Assembly (NCBI GenBank): GCA_037176845.1
Contig: JAYKXP010000025.1
Location: forward strand, 248,001 to 312,000
Origin: Paramarasmius palmivorus
Lineage: Eukaryota > Basidiomycota > Agaricomycetes > Agaricales > Marasmiaceae
DNA: 64,000 nt
Direction: 5' to 3'
Part shown: piece by piece, positions 24,591-36,432 of the stretch
How positions within the stretch are numbered: the first letter of the stretch is position 1
How the letters are laid out: every line of letters starts with the position of its first letter
Notes under the pieces: model-generated
The model's database searches: none
The model's input: only the letters and a program-made list of their open reading frames with translations
What the model was told of the DNA's origin: nothing
Position numbers and translations under genes: made by a program

Positions 24591-26147
24591 CTAAGAAACT
24601 CTTTGTGTGGTACTTGGCCACGAGTTATCCGAGTCATTGAAGAAGCCGTCGCCGCCAACGTGGGGTCCGCCAGTACTTGAGCCGGAAGCCTGGAACGTTG
24701 AAATGACATTGTTGGTATCTTCAATGCTGATTCTGAGGCTAGTGCGAACAATGATAAGAGTGGGAGCAATGCCCTACATGAGTGAGGATAGCATAAGAGG
24801 AAATCGGTTAGACGAACGTATGGTACTCACCGCAGCTTGATGAAGCGAGAACTGGGCCACTGTCGATACAGTTTTGACCGACGTAGAGTCTGTGGTATTG
24901 CTGCTGGACAAAGCGCATGCTGCATATACGATTAAGACGGCAGGATAGAGTATTCCGGACTCCAAGCTAAAAAGAAATTATTGAATTGACATTGCATGCA
25001 AAGTGGAAGTGCCAGCGAGCATACGTTATCCCAACCACGCTTCTATACATGCTTCTGGCGTCCTTACCGACACTCTCCATGGCCTGTCGGCTGATATAGA
25101 ATATTCTACCCGCTGATAGTTTTTAGAGATGGCTTTCGGTGAAGGGACGACCTGACGAACCTATCAGCAGCGTCAGAAGCATATTTGTCAAGACTGTTCC
25201 AAGGAGAAAAGCCATGTAAAAGTGATATGCCGGCGTCTTTATGGTGTTGCCCATAACACTTGATGCCAGAATCTTGGGTGAAATTGCCAATGAAGTAGCG
25301 ATTGTGGCTGAGAAAGGTCTAGGTAAGTTTCTTTGGTGACTGACAGCGGGAGGGACTTGCCATTGTTTGCCGTGCATAGAAGAGCCAGGATAGCGACTAG
25401 CCATCTTCGTTTTCCCCATAAGACATAACATCTCCACAACTAGCAAATGCTCTGTTAGTCTGCATTTCACGATGCAATTGGGAGGCTCTGCACACCAGAA
25501 TCAAGTCCGCGATCACGCTAGTTCAATCATTAGAAGTAGTTTAGAAAACCGGGGTGGTCTGACTGACTTTGAGACAATGAGGAGTGAGAGCCTTGTGATT
25601 TCCACGTTGAATTGGAACTCTCTTCCAAGGTATGTTAGGAGTGCCCATTCTGCCAAAACCGTATACTTACGGTGTCGAGAAAGGAGATTGTGATATGTGA
25701 CTGAGCACGGATTGAAGGCACTGTGTACTCGTCGATGTCAGCATCAGCGCAAGGACTGGCAATCCCAAGGCAGTCAGAATTGCACCCAACGCGGCAATTG
25801 TACTGATGACGGTAGTTGCCATCGCGGATAAAAAGAGAAGAATAATCGATAGGCAATGCCACCAATATCGACAGTCATCTCTCCGCTTGTAGAGAATGTG
25901 GACGCAAATTCCAAACAGGACAGCATATGCACCTGTAAAATAAATGAGCATAGAGTAACAGCAACTGCCCATCAATTTACCAAATAAAAGACACTGAATC
26001 TGTAGTACCTCTTTGGATCAGAGAACGCTGAAGCGTGAAAGAAAAGGTGACGCTCACCACAATGACGACCGTGAATAGACTAACTGCTTGTGTGACATCT
26101 TCAAACCTATCGCTCACTTCCTGCGAATTTATCTGGTTGCAATCCAT
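24591..26147 (-). CDS. WRCY-family seven-helix membrane protein, copy 3
   Basis: Minus-strand, multi-exon, complete. Exon 1 is 26147-26058 (starts MDCNQINSQEVSD), then a 19-nt microexon 25999-25981, then the exon with AYAVLFGICVHILYKRR. Further exons carry WRCYVLWGKRRWLV (near 25440-25390) and the two last-helix exons. The final exon GIAPTLIIVRTSLR ends at the stop 24591-24593 after a Gly/Ser-rich tail. Helix-rich composition throughout indicates an integral membrane protein; topology and ligand are unknown. It lies in tandem with copy 4, and both are enclosed by the two propeller genes. Confidence 0.8.
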
Positions 26148-26551
26148 GTGCGTATTGATAGATTTTTCTCTCTTCGAACCTTTATATACTTGTACTTGCT
26201 CGAGCAGTGCATCAATAATGATATGGAATGATCAGAATAGGAAAGACTCAGTTTGAGCCATTGAATGATAAGAAGTTGAGTCCCGGGAGATGCATCGAAG
26301 TGGAGCTGATGGAGGAGACGGCAAGATATGCTGTATTGCCATGGCCCAAAGATGTTCTACTGACATCACAATGTTTTATAAAGCAAAGGGTTCTGGTTCG
26401 CTAGTGGGGATCGTGAGAGACAATTCATACTCGTGCACCCAAATGGAAAAACCCTTTCCTGAATCCCATGACGTGCACCTCCCCAGATCGTACAGGTACA
26501 ATAAAGGGCGAGATCCGAGAGAAATGAAACGTAGAACGAGAACCACGAAAA

Positions 26552-28094
26552 CTAAGCGTTCTGAGCCTCAGGATCTTCCCAGCCTTTGTGGACAGTAGAC
26601 GGAGAGATATCAATGACAGAGTCTGAGTTAGTGGTTCCAATGCCGCTCTGAAAACGGAATGTCGATACTGAGTTTTTGGTACCCTCTATGCTAACGCCAA
26701 GGCTTGTGCGGACGATCACGAGGGTCGGTGCAATTCCCTGGAGGAAAGAGTTAGTTTGTCTTTGGCCGACAAGTGCAAGTTTCTCACCGCGACTTGATGC
26801 AGCGAATACTGGGCAGCCGTCGACACTACCAGAACAGAATCTGATAGCTGGAATATTATTCCGTTAGACAACGCGCAAGAGACATATATGATGAGGACGA
26901 TGGGGTATATCAGTCCCGATTCCAGCCTTCCCGACGAATTTAGGACATGAAAGATAGATCAAGGATGGTGGACATACGTTGTGGCAAGGACAGTCTTGTA
27001 TAACCTATTTGCATCACTTCCGACGTAACCCATAGTTTCTCGGCTGATATAGAATATTCGGCCCACTATGTGCCTTTTAGAGGCAATATCTACTGGAAAA
27101 TGCGCAGACATACCAATTAATAGTGTCAAAGTAAGATTGGTCAGGGCGGTCCCTAGGAGAAAGGCGGCGTAAACACGATACTCCGGCATACTTGTCGAGT
27201 TGTTTAGTACGCCGAGAGCCATGAATTGTGGAGAGACGGCGAGCGCAACGAGGGCACAGGCTGAACAAGACGCTATAAGCATGAAGTTGGTGCAGCCCAA
27301 CACGAAGACCCACCATTGTTAGCAAAACAGCAAACAAGAGGCACAGCGATGATTTTTTTGCGTCGGCCCCATAAAAGATAACATCGCCATATCTATGGCG
27401 CACGTCAGAGACTCGATATGTTGGTCGAAATGACTTTTTCCTTACCAGTATCGTATCCGCGATTATACTGCAATAAAGTATTCAGAAATGCACATTCACG
27501 AAAGGTCGAGTAGCACCCACTTTGAGCATATGAGTAGCGCCAGCCGGGCAGTGATCAAGTGGGACTGTAGCGTGCTGTATAGTTTGTCAGTACGCTGCGT
27601 TATTGCGCTTGCTGCACAAGGATTCGCCTACTAGTGTGAAAGTGGTGTCCCATTTATGATCAGTATCATACCCCCACTTGACTGGTTACAGGATGAATCA
27701 AGTGTCCAAAGCGGTTGCTCCAATGCACTGCTGGTTTCGTTTAACGTTGTGATCGTGCCGAGAATGAGTGCGGCAGTAGCGAGCACAAAAAGAGCGGCCA
27801 TTGATAGACAATGTAAGCGGTATCGGTTCCTTTTTCGTTTCGATAGAATGCGAATGCAGATTCCGAATAACACAACATATACCCCTGCCGACGAATGAGA
27901 ATCAGGGTGAAGAGGAGGAGGAGATTAATCATACCGTATAGCAAGTACTGAATCTGGGGACCACGTTTTCAATCTCGGACGGACAGGAAGAGTCGAGGAA
28001 CTTGACTCACAGTGTTAACGACTGCAAAACGATTCATAGCCAGTACCGCATTCTTGACGTCTAAGGCCACCGCTTCCGTCGAGTCGCAGGCCAT
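26552..28094 (-). CDS. WRCY-family seven-helix membrane protein, copy 4
   Basis: Minus strand. Exon 1 28094-28011 (starts MACDSTEAVALDVKNAVLAM), a 19-nt microexon at about 27955-27937, then the exon with VVLFGICIRILSKRKRNRYR ending at a phase-2 donor near 27633. WRCYLLWGRRKKII lies near 27380-27340, and the exons with FYISRETMGYV and ESGLIYPIVLIIYVSCALS precede the final GIAPTLVIVRTSLGVS exon. Stop at 26552-26554. The exon phases are the same as in copies 1 and 3. Unknown function; by family pattern a seven-span plasma or internal membrane protein. Confidence 0.8.
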
Positions 28095-28987
28095 CGCTTC
28101 GCTTCACATCTGAGCTGAAGACGCTAGCCGTCTTATAGATACACCTGAAACCTAAAACTGCGGCACCTACACCTGATGACCTTCATATTCGCTAGGAACC
28201 CACTTTGATCAGTCAAGTAGCACTGCATTACTGCTGCGAACTCACCTATCATGAACGTTGGTGATGGTAGATGCTGCGCAGAAGACGATTCCAATTTCCA
28301 TCGCCGCGTGACGCCGACGGTGTGATTGAGCCAAACAACTCTTTCTTTCTCCCTCTCACTACGCCGACCAATTTCATTTGCTATTCACATACTACGCCAT
28401 ATTTGGGTTCTTCTAGTCAAATCAAGCAGCGAAGGGTCAGGAGAGAAAAAAAACAAGAGAAAGTCGGAGTATGAGGGTCCTGGTATAGCCTGGTATGCTA
28501 CGGTCCATTCACTGGCATCTTCGCAACCATCAATCTCATAGTGCACGCACTTCCAACAGAGCAAGGCATCTGTATCAGTCATACAGCAGCCGGAAGTATG
28601 ATCACGGTCAGCATTGTCCAGTTTCGCTCCCGCCAACACCATCGAGGGTGCACAGGATACCGCCAAGATACTGTAGGGAGTCAAAGAACTCGGAGGCGCA
28701 AGACCGGGAAATCATTGAAGAAAGGACACCAGTACTCTAGGCTTCACATGTTCAATCGTGTGCAACTCCGGAGATCGTGTCACTAATGACTATGTTGAAG
28801 GAAAAATCCGGTCGAACTCTTGAAATTAGGAACTGGTGCTTTCATCCGTAAGGTTGGCCTACTCTCGCAATCTCTCTCATCGAATGAGAATACCGGACAG
28901 GGAAAAGCTGGGCTCCCAAGCACAGCAGCCCTTCATCTATTCAATCGGGTAAACTACGCTCTGATTGTACCTGTAAATAGGCCTAGG
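28095..28987. other. Divergent promoter interval between membrane gene 4 and propeller gene B
   Basis: The two genes are transcribed away from each other, so both promoters lie here. Short ORFs on both strands have no recognisable domain. Nothing else stands out apart from the TATA box close to the propeller gene. Confidence 0.4.
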
Positions 28988-28995
28988 TATAAAAA
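28988..28995 (+). promoter_or_regulatory. TATA box of propeller gene B
   Basis: TATAAAAA stands 31 nt before the ATG at 29019, implying a very short 5' leader. Propeller gene A lacks an equally clear box at this distance. Confidence 0.55.
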
Positions 28996-29018
28996 CAATT
29001 CATTCGTTAAAAGACATC

Positions 29019-30614
29019 ATGCGCCCTTTATTTCTCCTTTTCTTCCTCCTCGCCTTAGGGAATCACCTGGAAGCCCTATCACCTCTTGACGACGATGACT
29101 ACTACGACGTCGACTGGGAAACAGTCATCCCCGAATCCGATACACGTCCACCGCCGCTGTACCTCTCTGGGCATCCAAAGCACAAAAGTAGCGAAACAGG
29201 CTGTATCCAGATACCCAGCTCATTAGGGTTTTGGGGAGCTTGCAGTTCCCAAAGCCAACGCAAGGCAGGGCATCTCGCCGTCAGCATCGATGGAAAGTTG
29301 CTGGCGATTTCAGAAAAGGACGGGAGTGAAGTGTTCGTCTATGAAACGGAGACGTTGAACCTTCGACATCGACTGAATAGTCGTTATGGCATGGGAAGGA
29401 TTGTTGACATGGCGTTCGGGGCTCGGTCCAGACTGGTGTTGTCGATCTCCGATAGAGGCCTAGCAGACAAGGGTCTGATTTGGGTCTTTGACTTGGAGTC
29501 GGAGGCTATGACCAGCCATCACCTTGGGTTGGTAGAACAGAAGACGGCGGAGGTGTATGGAAATATTTTGAAGGAGCACATGCCTGGTATCCAGCCGTCC
29601 TCTCCGGAACGCTTAGATGACCTAGTTTCCACGCTTGTCTGGGAAACTAGGCTTCAGCAGGATATCGAACGGGGATGGGCATTCCAAGGATCGTTCCGCG
29701 CCTTTGCACCCATTGATCCTCCAATAGGCCCCGACGGCAAACGTCTGATCGTCTCCCAAGAGTCCAAGTTGGCTGTGTTCAACATCGACACTCAGGATTC
29801 TACCCCACCGAAGCTCATCTTCAACCTTCCTATGAATGCTCCGGATGTCGGGCCCCCAAATATCACAATGGCTCACTTCCAGAACAGCTCGTTGCCGGAC
29901 CAGCCGTTGGTTGTAGTACTTGAACGGGACACGAAGCAGTTCGAAAGTCAACGAATACGAATCCAGAATGCGGACACAGGTGCGACGGAGCATATACCCC
30001 CAACTCCAGGTGACATCAACTGGAGCGCATATCGCCCCAGCCAAAGCATGATTACTTTCTCACCTGACGGGAGGTTGGCAGCTGCTCAAGCCACTACTGA
30101 TAGGTTCCTGTTATGGCATGCGGAAAACGGTACTCTCCTCCGAACCATTCCGTTGAACAGTCAGATTGTCTGGGAGGCCTCCATATCGTTTTCACATGAC
30201 GGGGAATTCGTGTTCACGAAAGGTGGTGACCTCTTCAGCGATGGTCCTATTTACGTGTACAACGTGTCAACAGGGGAGTTGGTACAGAAATGGGTGATCA
30301 GTGACCTTTATTCCCGTGTTGAGCCAGAAAATCTTTCGGTGGATCCCAGAATTATAAAGACAAATGCGCAGGTTGTCAAGGTCCAGCATGCAGCGAATGG
30401 GCTTCTTGTTTGTACGTTGGAAGACGGCAGCGTTGCATTGTTTGATCCCAAGACGAATCACGAAGGATGGATCTCGCCCTGGGCCATCGGAGATCTGCTG
30501 GGATGGTCTGATAGCTATTTGTCGAGGAGGGTTGAGGTCGTGGTTTCACCAGACGGGAAGGCGATTTATAGTAGCAATGTTGACGGAAATGTGAGGGTCT
30601 GGCCTTTAGAATAA
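29019..30614 (+). CDS. Secreted beta-propeller (WD40/YVTN-like) protein, copy B
   Basis: Intronless gene of 531 aa, unusual among the intron-rich neighbours. A signal peptide (MRPLFLLFFLLALGNHLEA) is followed by an acidic run (DDDDYYDVD). Propeller blades include GHLAVSIDGKLLAISEK, FSPDGRLAAAQATTDRFLLW, SFSHDGEFVFTKG, SPDGKAIYSSN and the final NVRVWPLE. Several NxS/T sites fit secretion. The family is known to me only as uncharacterised basidiomycete proteins; propellers usually serve protein or ligand binding, so an extracellular binding role is inference. It is a close paralog of the interrupted copy A six kilobases upstream, and the two bracket membrane genes 3 and 4. Being intronless could reflect an old retrocopy or simply the family state. 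Confidence 0.9.
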   Translation: MRPLFLLFFLLALGNHLEALSPLDDDDYYDVDWETVIPESDTRPPPLYLSGHPKHKSSETGCIQIPSSLGFWGACSSQSQRKAGHLAVSIDGKLLAISEKDGSEVFVYETETLNLRHRLNSRYGMGRIVDMAFGARSRLVLSISDRGLADKGLIWVFDLESEAMTSHHLGLVEQKTAEVYGNILKEHMPGIQPSSPERLDDLVSTLVWETRLQQDIERGWAFQGSFRAFAPIDPPIGPDGKRLIVSQESKLAVFNIDTQDSTPPKLIFNLPMNAPDVGPPNITMAHFQNSSLPDQPLVVVLERDTKQFESQRIRIQNADTGATEHIPPTPGDINWSAYRPSQSMITFSPDGRLAAAQATTDRFLLWHAENGTLLRTIPLNSQIVWEASISFSHDGEFVFTKGGDLFSDGPIYVYNVSTGELVQKWVISDLYSRVEPENLSVDPRIIKTNAQVVKVQHAANGLLVCTLEDGSVALFDPKTNHEGWISPWAIGDLLGWSDSYLSRRVEVVVSPDGKAIYSSNVDGNVRVWPLE

Positions 30615-30895
30615 AGCGAATATGTGATAGGTATATAGTTCCAGGAAGTAACATCTTGGCTGGAATAGTTCCTCCTAAGCACTGCAGACTCCTAAAACTT
30701 CCATGGCTCTATGACGATTGAGCGAAGGTAGAAAGCTATCTCAGAAAGGCATACCCTTACGCCTCAGCCTCTGAGTGCCAATGGAGTCCCATGTTTCTTT
30801 TAGTTCTCCTAGCTCCCATTTCCTCGCTAAAAACCATCAAAGCTTTCAGAAAAAGAGGGTAAAAGGGATGGGTACGTACGTACTGGGTACTAAGT

Positions 30896-31244
30896 CTAGA
30901 ACACGACCTCAGAAGGCGCCAGCAAAGCTGGTAAAAACCTCGAATCCCTCACGACACTCATCCCCGGATTAGAGGCATCGGATGATGTTATAGCAGCCAT
31001 GATCGCTTTCACATCCCTATCCAACATTGGGTCAGTATGAGATCTCGGTGCTGAAGGGTAAGAAGGCATACGACGCATTTGTCCGGAGAACGACATCCTT
31101 CCCATTTATCAACAAAACGTCGATGTAAAGTGATCCCATCGCGAGTCCGAATGATTCGTGTAGACAGCTTTGAAGCTTTTGACGGATTGTAAGTTCGTCT
31201 GAGCTCGAGGATAGGCGAAGATGGAGGTAGTGGTGATGGTCCAT
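30896..31244 (-). CDS. RNase P/MRP protein subunit, Rpp14/Pop8-like
   Basis: Two exons, 31244-31072 and 31016-30896, joined over a 55-nt intron, give 97 aa. Visible blocks are ELTIRQKLQSCLHESFGLAM, GSLYIDVLLINGKDVVLRT and VVRDSRFLPALLAPSEVVF. This order (amphipathic helix with a Gly turn, a YIDVL strand, a VVLRT strand, then DSRFLPALL) is that of the Rpp14/Pop5 superfamily in its short fungal form. Such subunits belong to nuclear RNase P and MRP, which process tRNA and rRNA precursors. The gene is easy to miss because of its size. Assignment to a named subunit (Pop8 rather than Rpp14) is by length only. It is convergent with propeller gene B. Confidence 0.7.
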
Positions 31245-31484
31245 TGACAACCTTCACCGGCACCGGTCAGCTCAGTCCCACGCGAGTACGGATGGCACGA
31301 GGTTGGCTCATTGTATTCAACTCTGCACATTCTGGCCGGTATTATGGACGATCCTATTTACTTAGACAAGAAAAGAAAAGAACGACAAGAGTACTTAAGG
31401 AGCGTAAGCAAGATGAATAATTACGTGTTGAATGAACGTCGATTGAACTTATGAAGTTGGAAAAAGAGCGCACTAGTAAAATAT

Positions 31485-33366
31485 CTATGAATCCTTCCAG
31501 CCAGTGATACCGCTGAACCCGCTAATGTTGCTGGCCTTTCCGCCGGTTACCTTGAGTGCTGACCAGTCCCAAGTTCCTGTTTCCCGAAGATAAGCACACC
31601 GCCTGCCCAAACGAGAAACCACAAACCTTTGCAAGATCCAGAACCGCAGTTGACAGCTACTCGTGTAGCTTTATCTGCGACTGCGATGTTGGAGGTCTTG
31701 CCAGTGAAGAGCACGTCCTGGTGTTGCGATATATTCTTAATCTAGAACAGAAAGACCGGAAGAATGAGCTTACGGAAATAGTCACGCCACTTCCGGGTTT
31801 TCCGAGCGTAGTTGGGTATCCCTGTTTGATTGGTGAGCATGAATGGAGGTGAATGGCCGCTGAAGTGATTGTGATCATACCTGGTCGATGATTACACCAA
31901 ACTTCTTGCATCCAGTGGCAGTGTTCCCAGAGAAGGTGATGCCAGAGACGGAAGCGTCCGTTGCACTGGCCTTTGTTTTAATTCGAAGAGCTTGATCGCT
32001 ACAGAATTGAAAGATCGAAAGTCAGCCTCACGAAGAGCACAGCCGAAAGCAAACGTACTTGTCGATGATTTTGTTGTCGGTGATATGGATGTCCTTGACA
32101 ACAGCGCCAGTTGAGATAGACCCCTAGAGAAACCTGAGCGGGGAAGCAGATATAGAGCGAGAAATTGAGCGCACGACTGAGATTCCATGTCCACCAGTGC
32201 ACGTGTTTCCTGTGAATGTGATGTTGGAGCCCTTGTTGATAGCCAAACAGTCGTCCTGTATGCGGAGTGAGTGTAGTTCAAGTAGCTGGTGACATCGAGT
32301 CCTACCTGATTGTGAATAATACTTGAAAGACTGGTCAAAAACTGGGTATGCATCAGGATAACTTGGTGTGCCTCACCTATTGGAGATAACTAAGTCCTGG
32401 GTGCTACAGTCGAAGCCATCGGTGTTGTGACCCGCTGCCTTTCCATTGCTTTGTGAATTGGGTTTGTCACCCTCAGCTAGGACACGGTGTGAGCTACCTC
32501 AGGTTCTAATGATGAAGAAATAAATGCCGACAATTATCGATAGTGAGAGAGGTCATCAACAAGGGCGCTGGGTTGGAGACGGAGTAAGTTCGTGCCGGTG
32601 CGTTCACGACGACGACATCTGTGTAAGTCCCGGAAATTTTGATCCTGGAAAAAGATCAGGTACTGTCGAAAACCGAGGAAGAGAAAGATGAGACGAACTT
32701 CATCATAGGAGCGGGCTTGGTGACGCCATCGTTCAATCCTAATCCATCCTGAGAGTGGTATTGAGCAGGAGCTATAGTCGTCCACAATGTTTAAGCCACG
32801 TACCCAGTATTCCGGGCCATTACCATCGAATTTGTGCCCGTTACCATTGACTGCGGTGACATATTTAATTAGAACGTAAGTGTCTGAGGGAATCGCGCCC
32901 ACATGTTATGTCTTGACCGCTACAGCAACATTTGTTAGAAGGTTTCACGCGCACGGCAGAAACTTACAAGAACATACCTGACAACGAACAGTGGCCCATC
33001 CCAGTTCTTGACGCCGAAAGTTACGTCTCCCTCTAGCAATTTCATCGTTGACCTACAAGCACTCGGAGGAGCAAAGAGTTACTACTCACCCATGTTGACT
33101 GTCGCGCCCTGGACCAGGTTCAGTTCAAGAGCCTTCCCGGCTGGGACTGTGAAACTCTTGATGACCACTGTTTGGCATTTAACCGCTGCGGCGACATCTG
33201 TCATTCATGGTCAGTTTAGAGCATTCACAAGTGTCCAGCGGCACTCGCCATCCAAAGATGCGATGGTACCGGTGCAGCCTGCACGGGCAGACAAGGGCGA
33301 AGGTGAGGCAGATGAAAAGCTAGCGCCAAGGGCAAGGGCAGCAAAGAATAGGGAAGTTGAATGCAT
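31485..33366 (-). CDS. GH28 polygalacturonase (endo-type, secreted)
   Basis: Fifteen exons, 33366-33249 down to 31576-31485, sum to 1119 nt (372 aa), a normal endopolygalacturonase length. A signal peptide ([20 protein letters not shown]) leads into [17 protein letters not shown]. All four GH28 catalytic motifs are present: NTD at about 187-189, DD at 209-210, GHG at 230-232 and RIK at 262-264. The C-terminus is [19 protein letters not shown]. The enzyme would hydrolyse alpha-1,4 bonds of homogalacturonan in pectin outside the cell. Oddities: intron 1 is GC-AG (GCGAGT donor); two exons are only 17 nt (32919-32903) and 16 nt (32322-32307); one donor is GTGCGC. A TATA box precedes it. Every phase closes, so the model is firm. 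Confidence 0.95.
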
Positions 33367-33437
33367 CGTTTCAATGATTCAGCGTTTCAACTGAAAGAGG
33401 AGTCCGATGAAGATCCAAAAATGCATTGGTCTTCTGC

Positions 33438-33445
33438 CTTTTATA
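33438..33445 (-). promoter_or_regulatory. TATA box of the polygalacturonase gene
   Basis: On the minus strand the sequence reads TATAAAAG, about 72 nt before the ATG at 33366; an ACCAAT element lies a further 15 nt upstream. Confidence 0.5.
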
Positions 33446-33449
33446 AGAG

Positions 33450-35641
33450 AACGTTCCCATATGTCACTATCGTTATGGTAAGGCCGGCGGGCAATCGTGC
33501 GTACCACAAAAACATACAGCGAAAGCGAGAAGGGAGACCCAGGGCAGAGAATAACTCCGATGTGATTGAAATCGAGGGGAACCATACGCGTTGTTGATAT
33601 AGCCGGGTCCTGATGTCAGTCATGTTGCTTCGCGACAAGGGCTACGTATGGTTTTGGTTCATCCCACTGCCAGGACCGTTTACGAGGACGCCTTTGGACG
33701 ACGAAGATGTAAACAAAGCGTATATGCGCAAGAGAAGAATATGTATTGGTGAGGAAGAGTGCTTGTAGCGGCTCGGTAGGGCAAGGGACAAGAGGCGGCC
33801 CGCTTGCGCCAGAGAATGGGGTACTGCGTCGCGTAGATGCAAATGGTTGAATATGCAAAAGATCATGGCTGATGCAAGGTAATCTTGACGTACACAGTTA
33901 GTCCGAAAATGCCTGCGTCCATGTGAGCTTTGCACGGAAAAAAAGACATACCAACGTACCTGCTCACAGAATTTCAAGGTAGCCGTGAAAACCGCGATGC
34001 AGCTAACGCATGAGGTTCCAGTGATGAGTACTAAAAATAGTCATTTTGTGAGTGGCAAAGCATCCAGAAAGCGACCAAGTATCACCGAGTACTATCCACT
34101 AAGTCTGACAAGGCTCGCTATGATTAAGATGTTCTGAAGGTCGCATGATGTCCAGCTTGAAGAGTTCTGACTCGCAATGTGTTTAGCATAAACTTATCTC
34201 GACAACCTGAGGGAACTAGGGCCTACATAGTTGAGAACGGTGGCATCAGGTACTTGAGAATGACGTATGTAGCACCGCTTTGCAATTGTGTCGCCGAGGC
34301 AACACCACGGTTGCTAAGAACTTTTGGTTTTGAAATTGAGACAAACGAGACGTCCCTGAGTCCTTGACGCTGAGTGTCAAGACGGTGGTTATCTCGATGT
34401 CTGTGGCTATCTTCTGTAACTTTCGGGCACCGACCGTGCTTGAGCATGTGTACGGGGTGACCTTGGGTTGAATGTTTAAATTGGTGAACCAAGAGTTCCG
34501 AGGAATGATTATGTTGTACCTCGCGAGTCATTTCATTTCACTAGTGGCTACCCCAAGGGTCAATTCAGTTTTACTGACGTTTGAGCTTCATGAGGACACC
34601 GGGATAACATCGGATTCTGTAAGATTCTGCATCGTCGACGATTAGCCTTCAGTAGGTTGAGTATTGTAAGGTAAGATACCCAGCGAAAATTCTGGTACGG
34701 TCGTTCAGTAGCATGTAATCGAAGACCTGTAAAGCTTTAATCTCGGCGAGTTGACGAAGATGGATTGAGGATGGAGGTTCCTGATGCGAAGAATGTTCTT
34801 GTGCGAACACCATGCCTTGTGGGCAGTGAAATATTACATGACACTACACTAATGAAGAATGTTCACATAGGCCATCTGAATGCAAGAAAGAGAAACATAC
34901 CTCTGTAGTACGAAACCCTGTTCAGCTACGTGGCCGCTCCTGAGTAAGACCGTTTATGCGGTATCGAGAGCAAAAATGACCATGTTAAAGAGAACACCCC
35001 TCCAGGTATCATCTTCTACGTTCAGACTCCGCATGCATCAATTCGACCGTGGTATGATTTCTTTCCTACGGTACCGACTGGAACAGACGAGCCTTCGTTC
35101 ATGAAGACAACGCCGTCATACGCTGGAAACTGATGTTGAGCAGTCGAGTGTCCGCAAAAGTGTCGTGTACCGGGGGTGTGAAGGGTAATTTCTGCGCCTA
35201 AAGGTCAGATCATTGGCATTTCTGCAGAAGGTGACTCACAGGGACGGTAGGGTAGCCTTCGCGAAACTTTTGGTGTCACCATCGTCTAACTGGATCTGAT
35301 GCTCTCTATAGACTGGCTCCTTGAGAAATTCGTTGCTGGTGTGCTGGTAGACGTGTCAACGCAAATTTTAGAAGCTCAGAGGATGCCTTTTACCTATATA
35401 GACCTTCCATAGGCGGCTATAGTTCAACTAGCTGGTCTCAGAACGAGAGAGAGAGGTTCGAGGGTGTTGGTGATGGCGGTGGAAATCAACGTTCAACGGA
35501 TTGATTGCAGAACAGGCGCCGCATTCTCTCATGGGCGCTAACACTTTCTGGACGGTAGACAAAAACGAAAAACAGTCTAATCAAAGTTCATGACAAGATG
35601 AATATAATACATTTCAAAGGTGCGCAGAACGCATGTCTAGA
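33450..35641. other. Interval with possible membrane-gene relic, no supported gene
   Basis: Minus-strand fragments look coding-like: ITGTSCVSCIAVFTATLKFC near 34030-33965 ending at a GTACGT donor, and LLLRIYALFTSSSSKGV near 33740-33690. They suggest a decayed multi-span membrane gene, but no continuous splice chain was found and stops intervene. The rest shows only short overlapping ORFs. Confidence 0.3.
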
Positions 35642-36432
35642 TCAGTAAATTCCTGGAATCATCTTCCACCTAACTCTCTTCGCCCATTCCTCCCACTCCT
35701 TCCCAAACTGTTTATGGATCATTTTATCCTCAGGCTCCACCCTAACCAACAGATTGACCATTCCAAACGCCATGATTATCTCCAATACCCATACGAGAGC
35801 CTTCCCGAACAAACTGTGGTCATAGAAACCACTTTCACGGATCCATGACCCCTGGTCTAGTTGTACAAGACTCAACCCAATCCAACACATCCATGAACCG
35901 ACGTATGAAGGGTGGCGAACGATAGAGTAAGGACCATGAGTGACGAGCTTGGGGTTCTGAGCCAACTCGACAGTTTTGGAGCGTTTTCCAGCTTGCACCA
36001 TTTCGAAGGTAAAACCGGCACCAAGAGCACGATAGCACAATATACGGAGAGTTCCACCGCAGATCGTAAGGAGAGCGCCGAGGAGGAAGGGGAAGGTTAT
36101 GAATTGTGAGGATGAAGTGCGGTAGAAAAGGGGTAGTACCGAAGGGTACGCAGAGGAAAGGATGAACAGACACTCGTTCGTGGTGGCAATGTAGCACGAA
36201 AGCTGAGATCATGGATTAGATAGATACTAAGAGGATGACAAGCAATACTGACCCTCATAAGCGGTAAGATCCTAGCTATGAGCCAGACAAAGGACCACTC
36301 GCGTTGTGCAGTGAACCCTTTATCCAGCGGAGGACGAGGAGCAATCTTCGGGTCCCCATTCGGAGGTGTGAAGGCGACACCAAAAAATATACCCGTCAGG
36401 AAGACGAGGGTGCTCTTGAGGAGACTTTCCAT
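35642..36432 (-). CDS. Isoprenylcysteine carboxyl methyltransferase-type membrane protein
   Basis: Two exons, 36432-36253 and 36202-35642, separated by a 50-nt intron, give 246 aa. The ICMT-family signature is clear: AQNPKLVTHGPYSIVRHPSY followed by the helix hairpin and RVEPEDKMIHKQFGKEWEEW, ending WKMIPGIY. Members methylate C-terminal prenylcysteines of CaaX proteins, such as Ras or mating pheromones, at the ER, using S-adenosylmethionine. Related phospholipid N-methyltransferases share the fold, so the substrate is probable, not shown. N-terminal hydrophobic segments (LLKSTLVFLTGIFFGVAF) support membrane insertion. Upstream in-frame ATGs exist at 36441 and 36468; I prefer 36432 because the protein then begins at the first helix. 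Confidence 0.85.

Noticed and set aside
33616..33977. Seven-helix receptor gene
   Set aside because: Only isolated hydrophobic fragments; stops and no closed exon chain.
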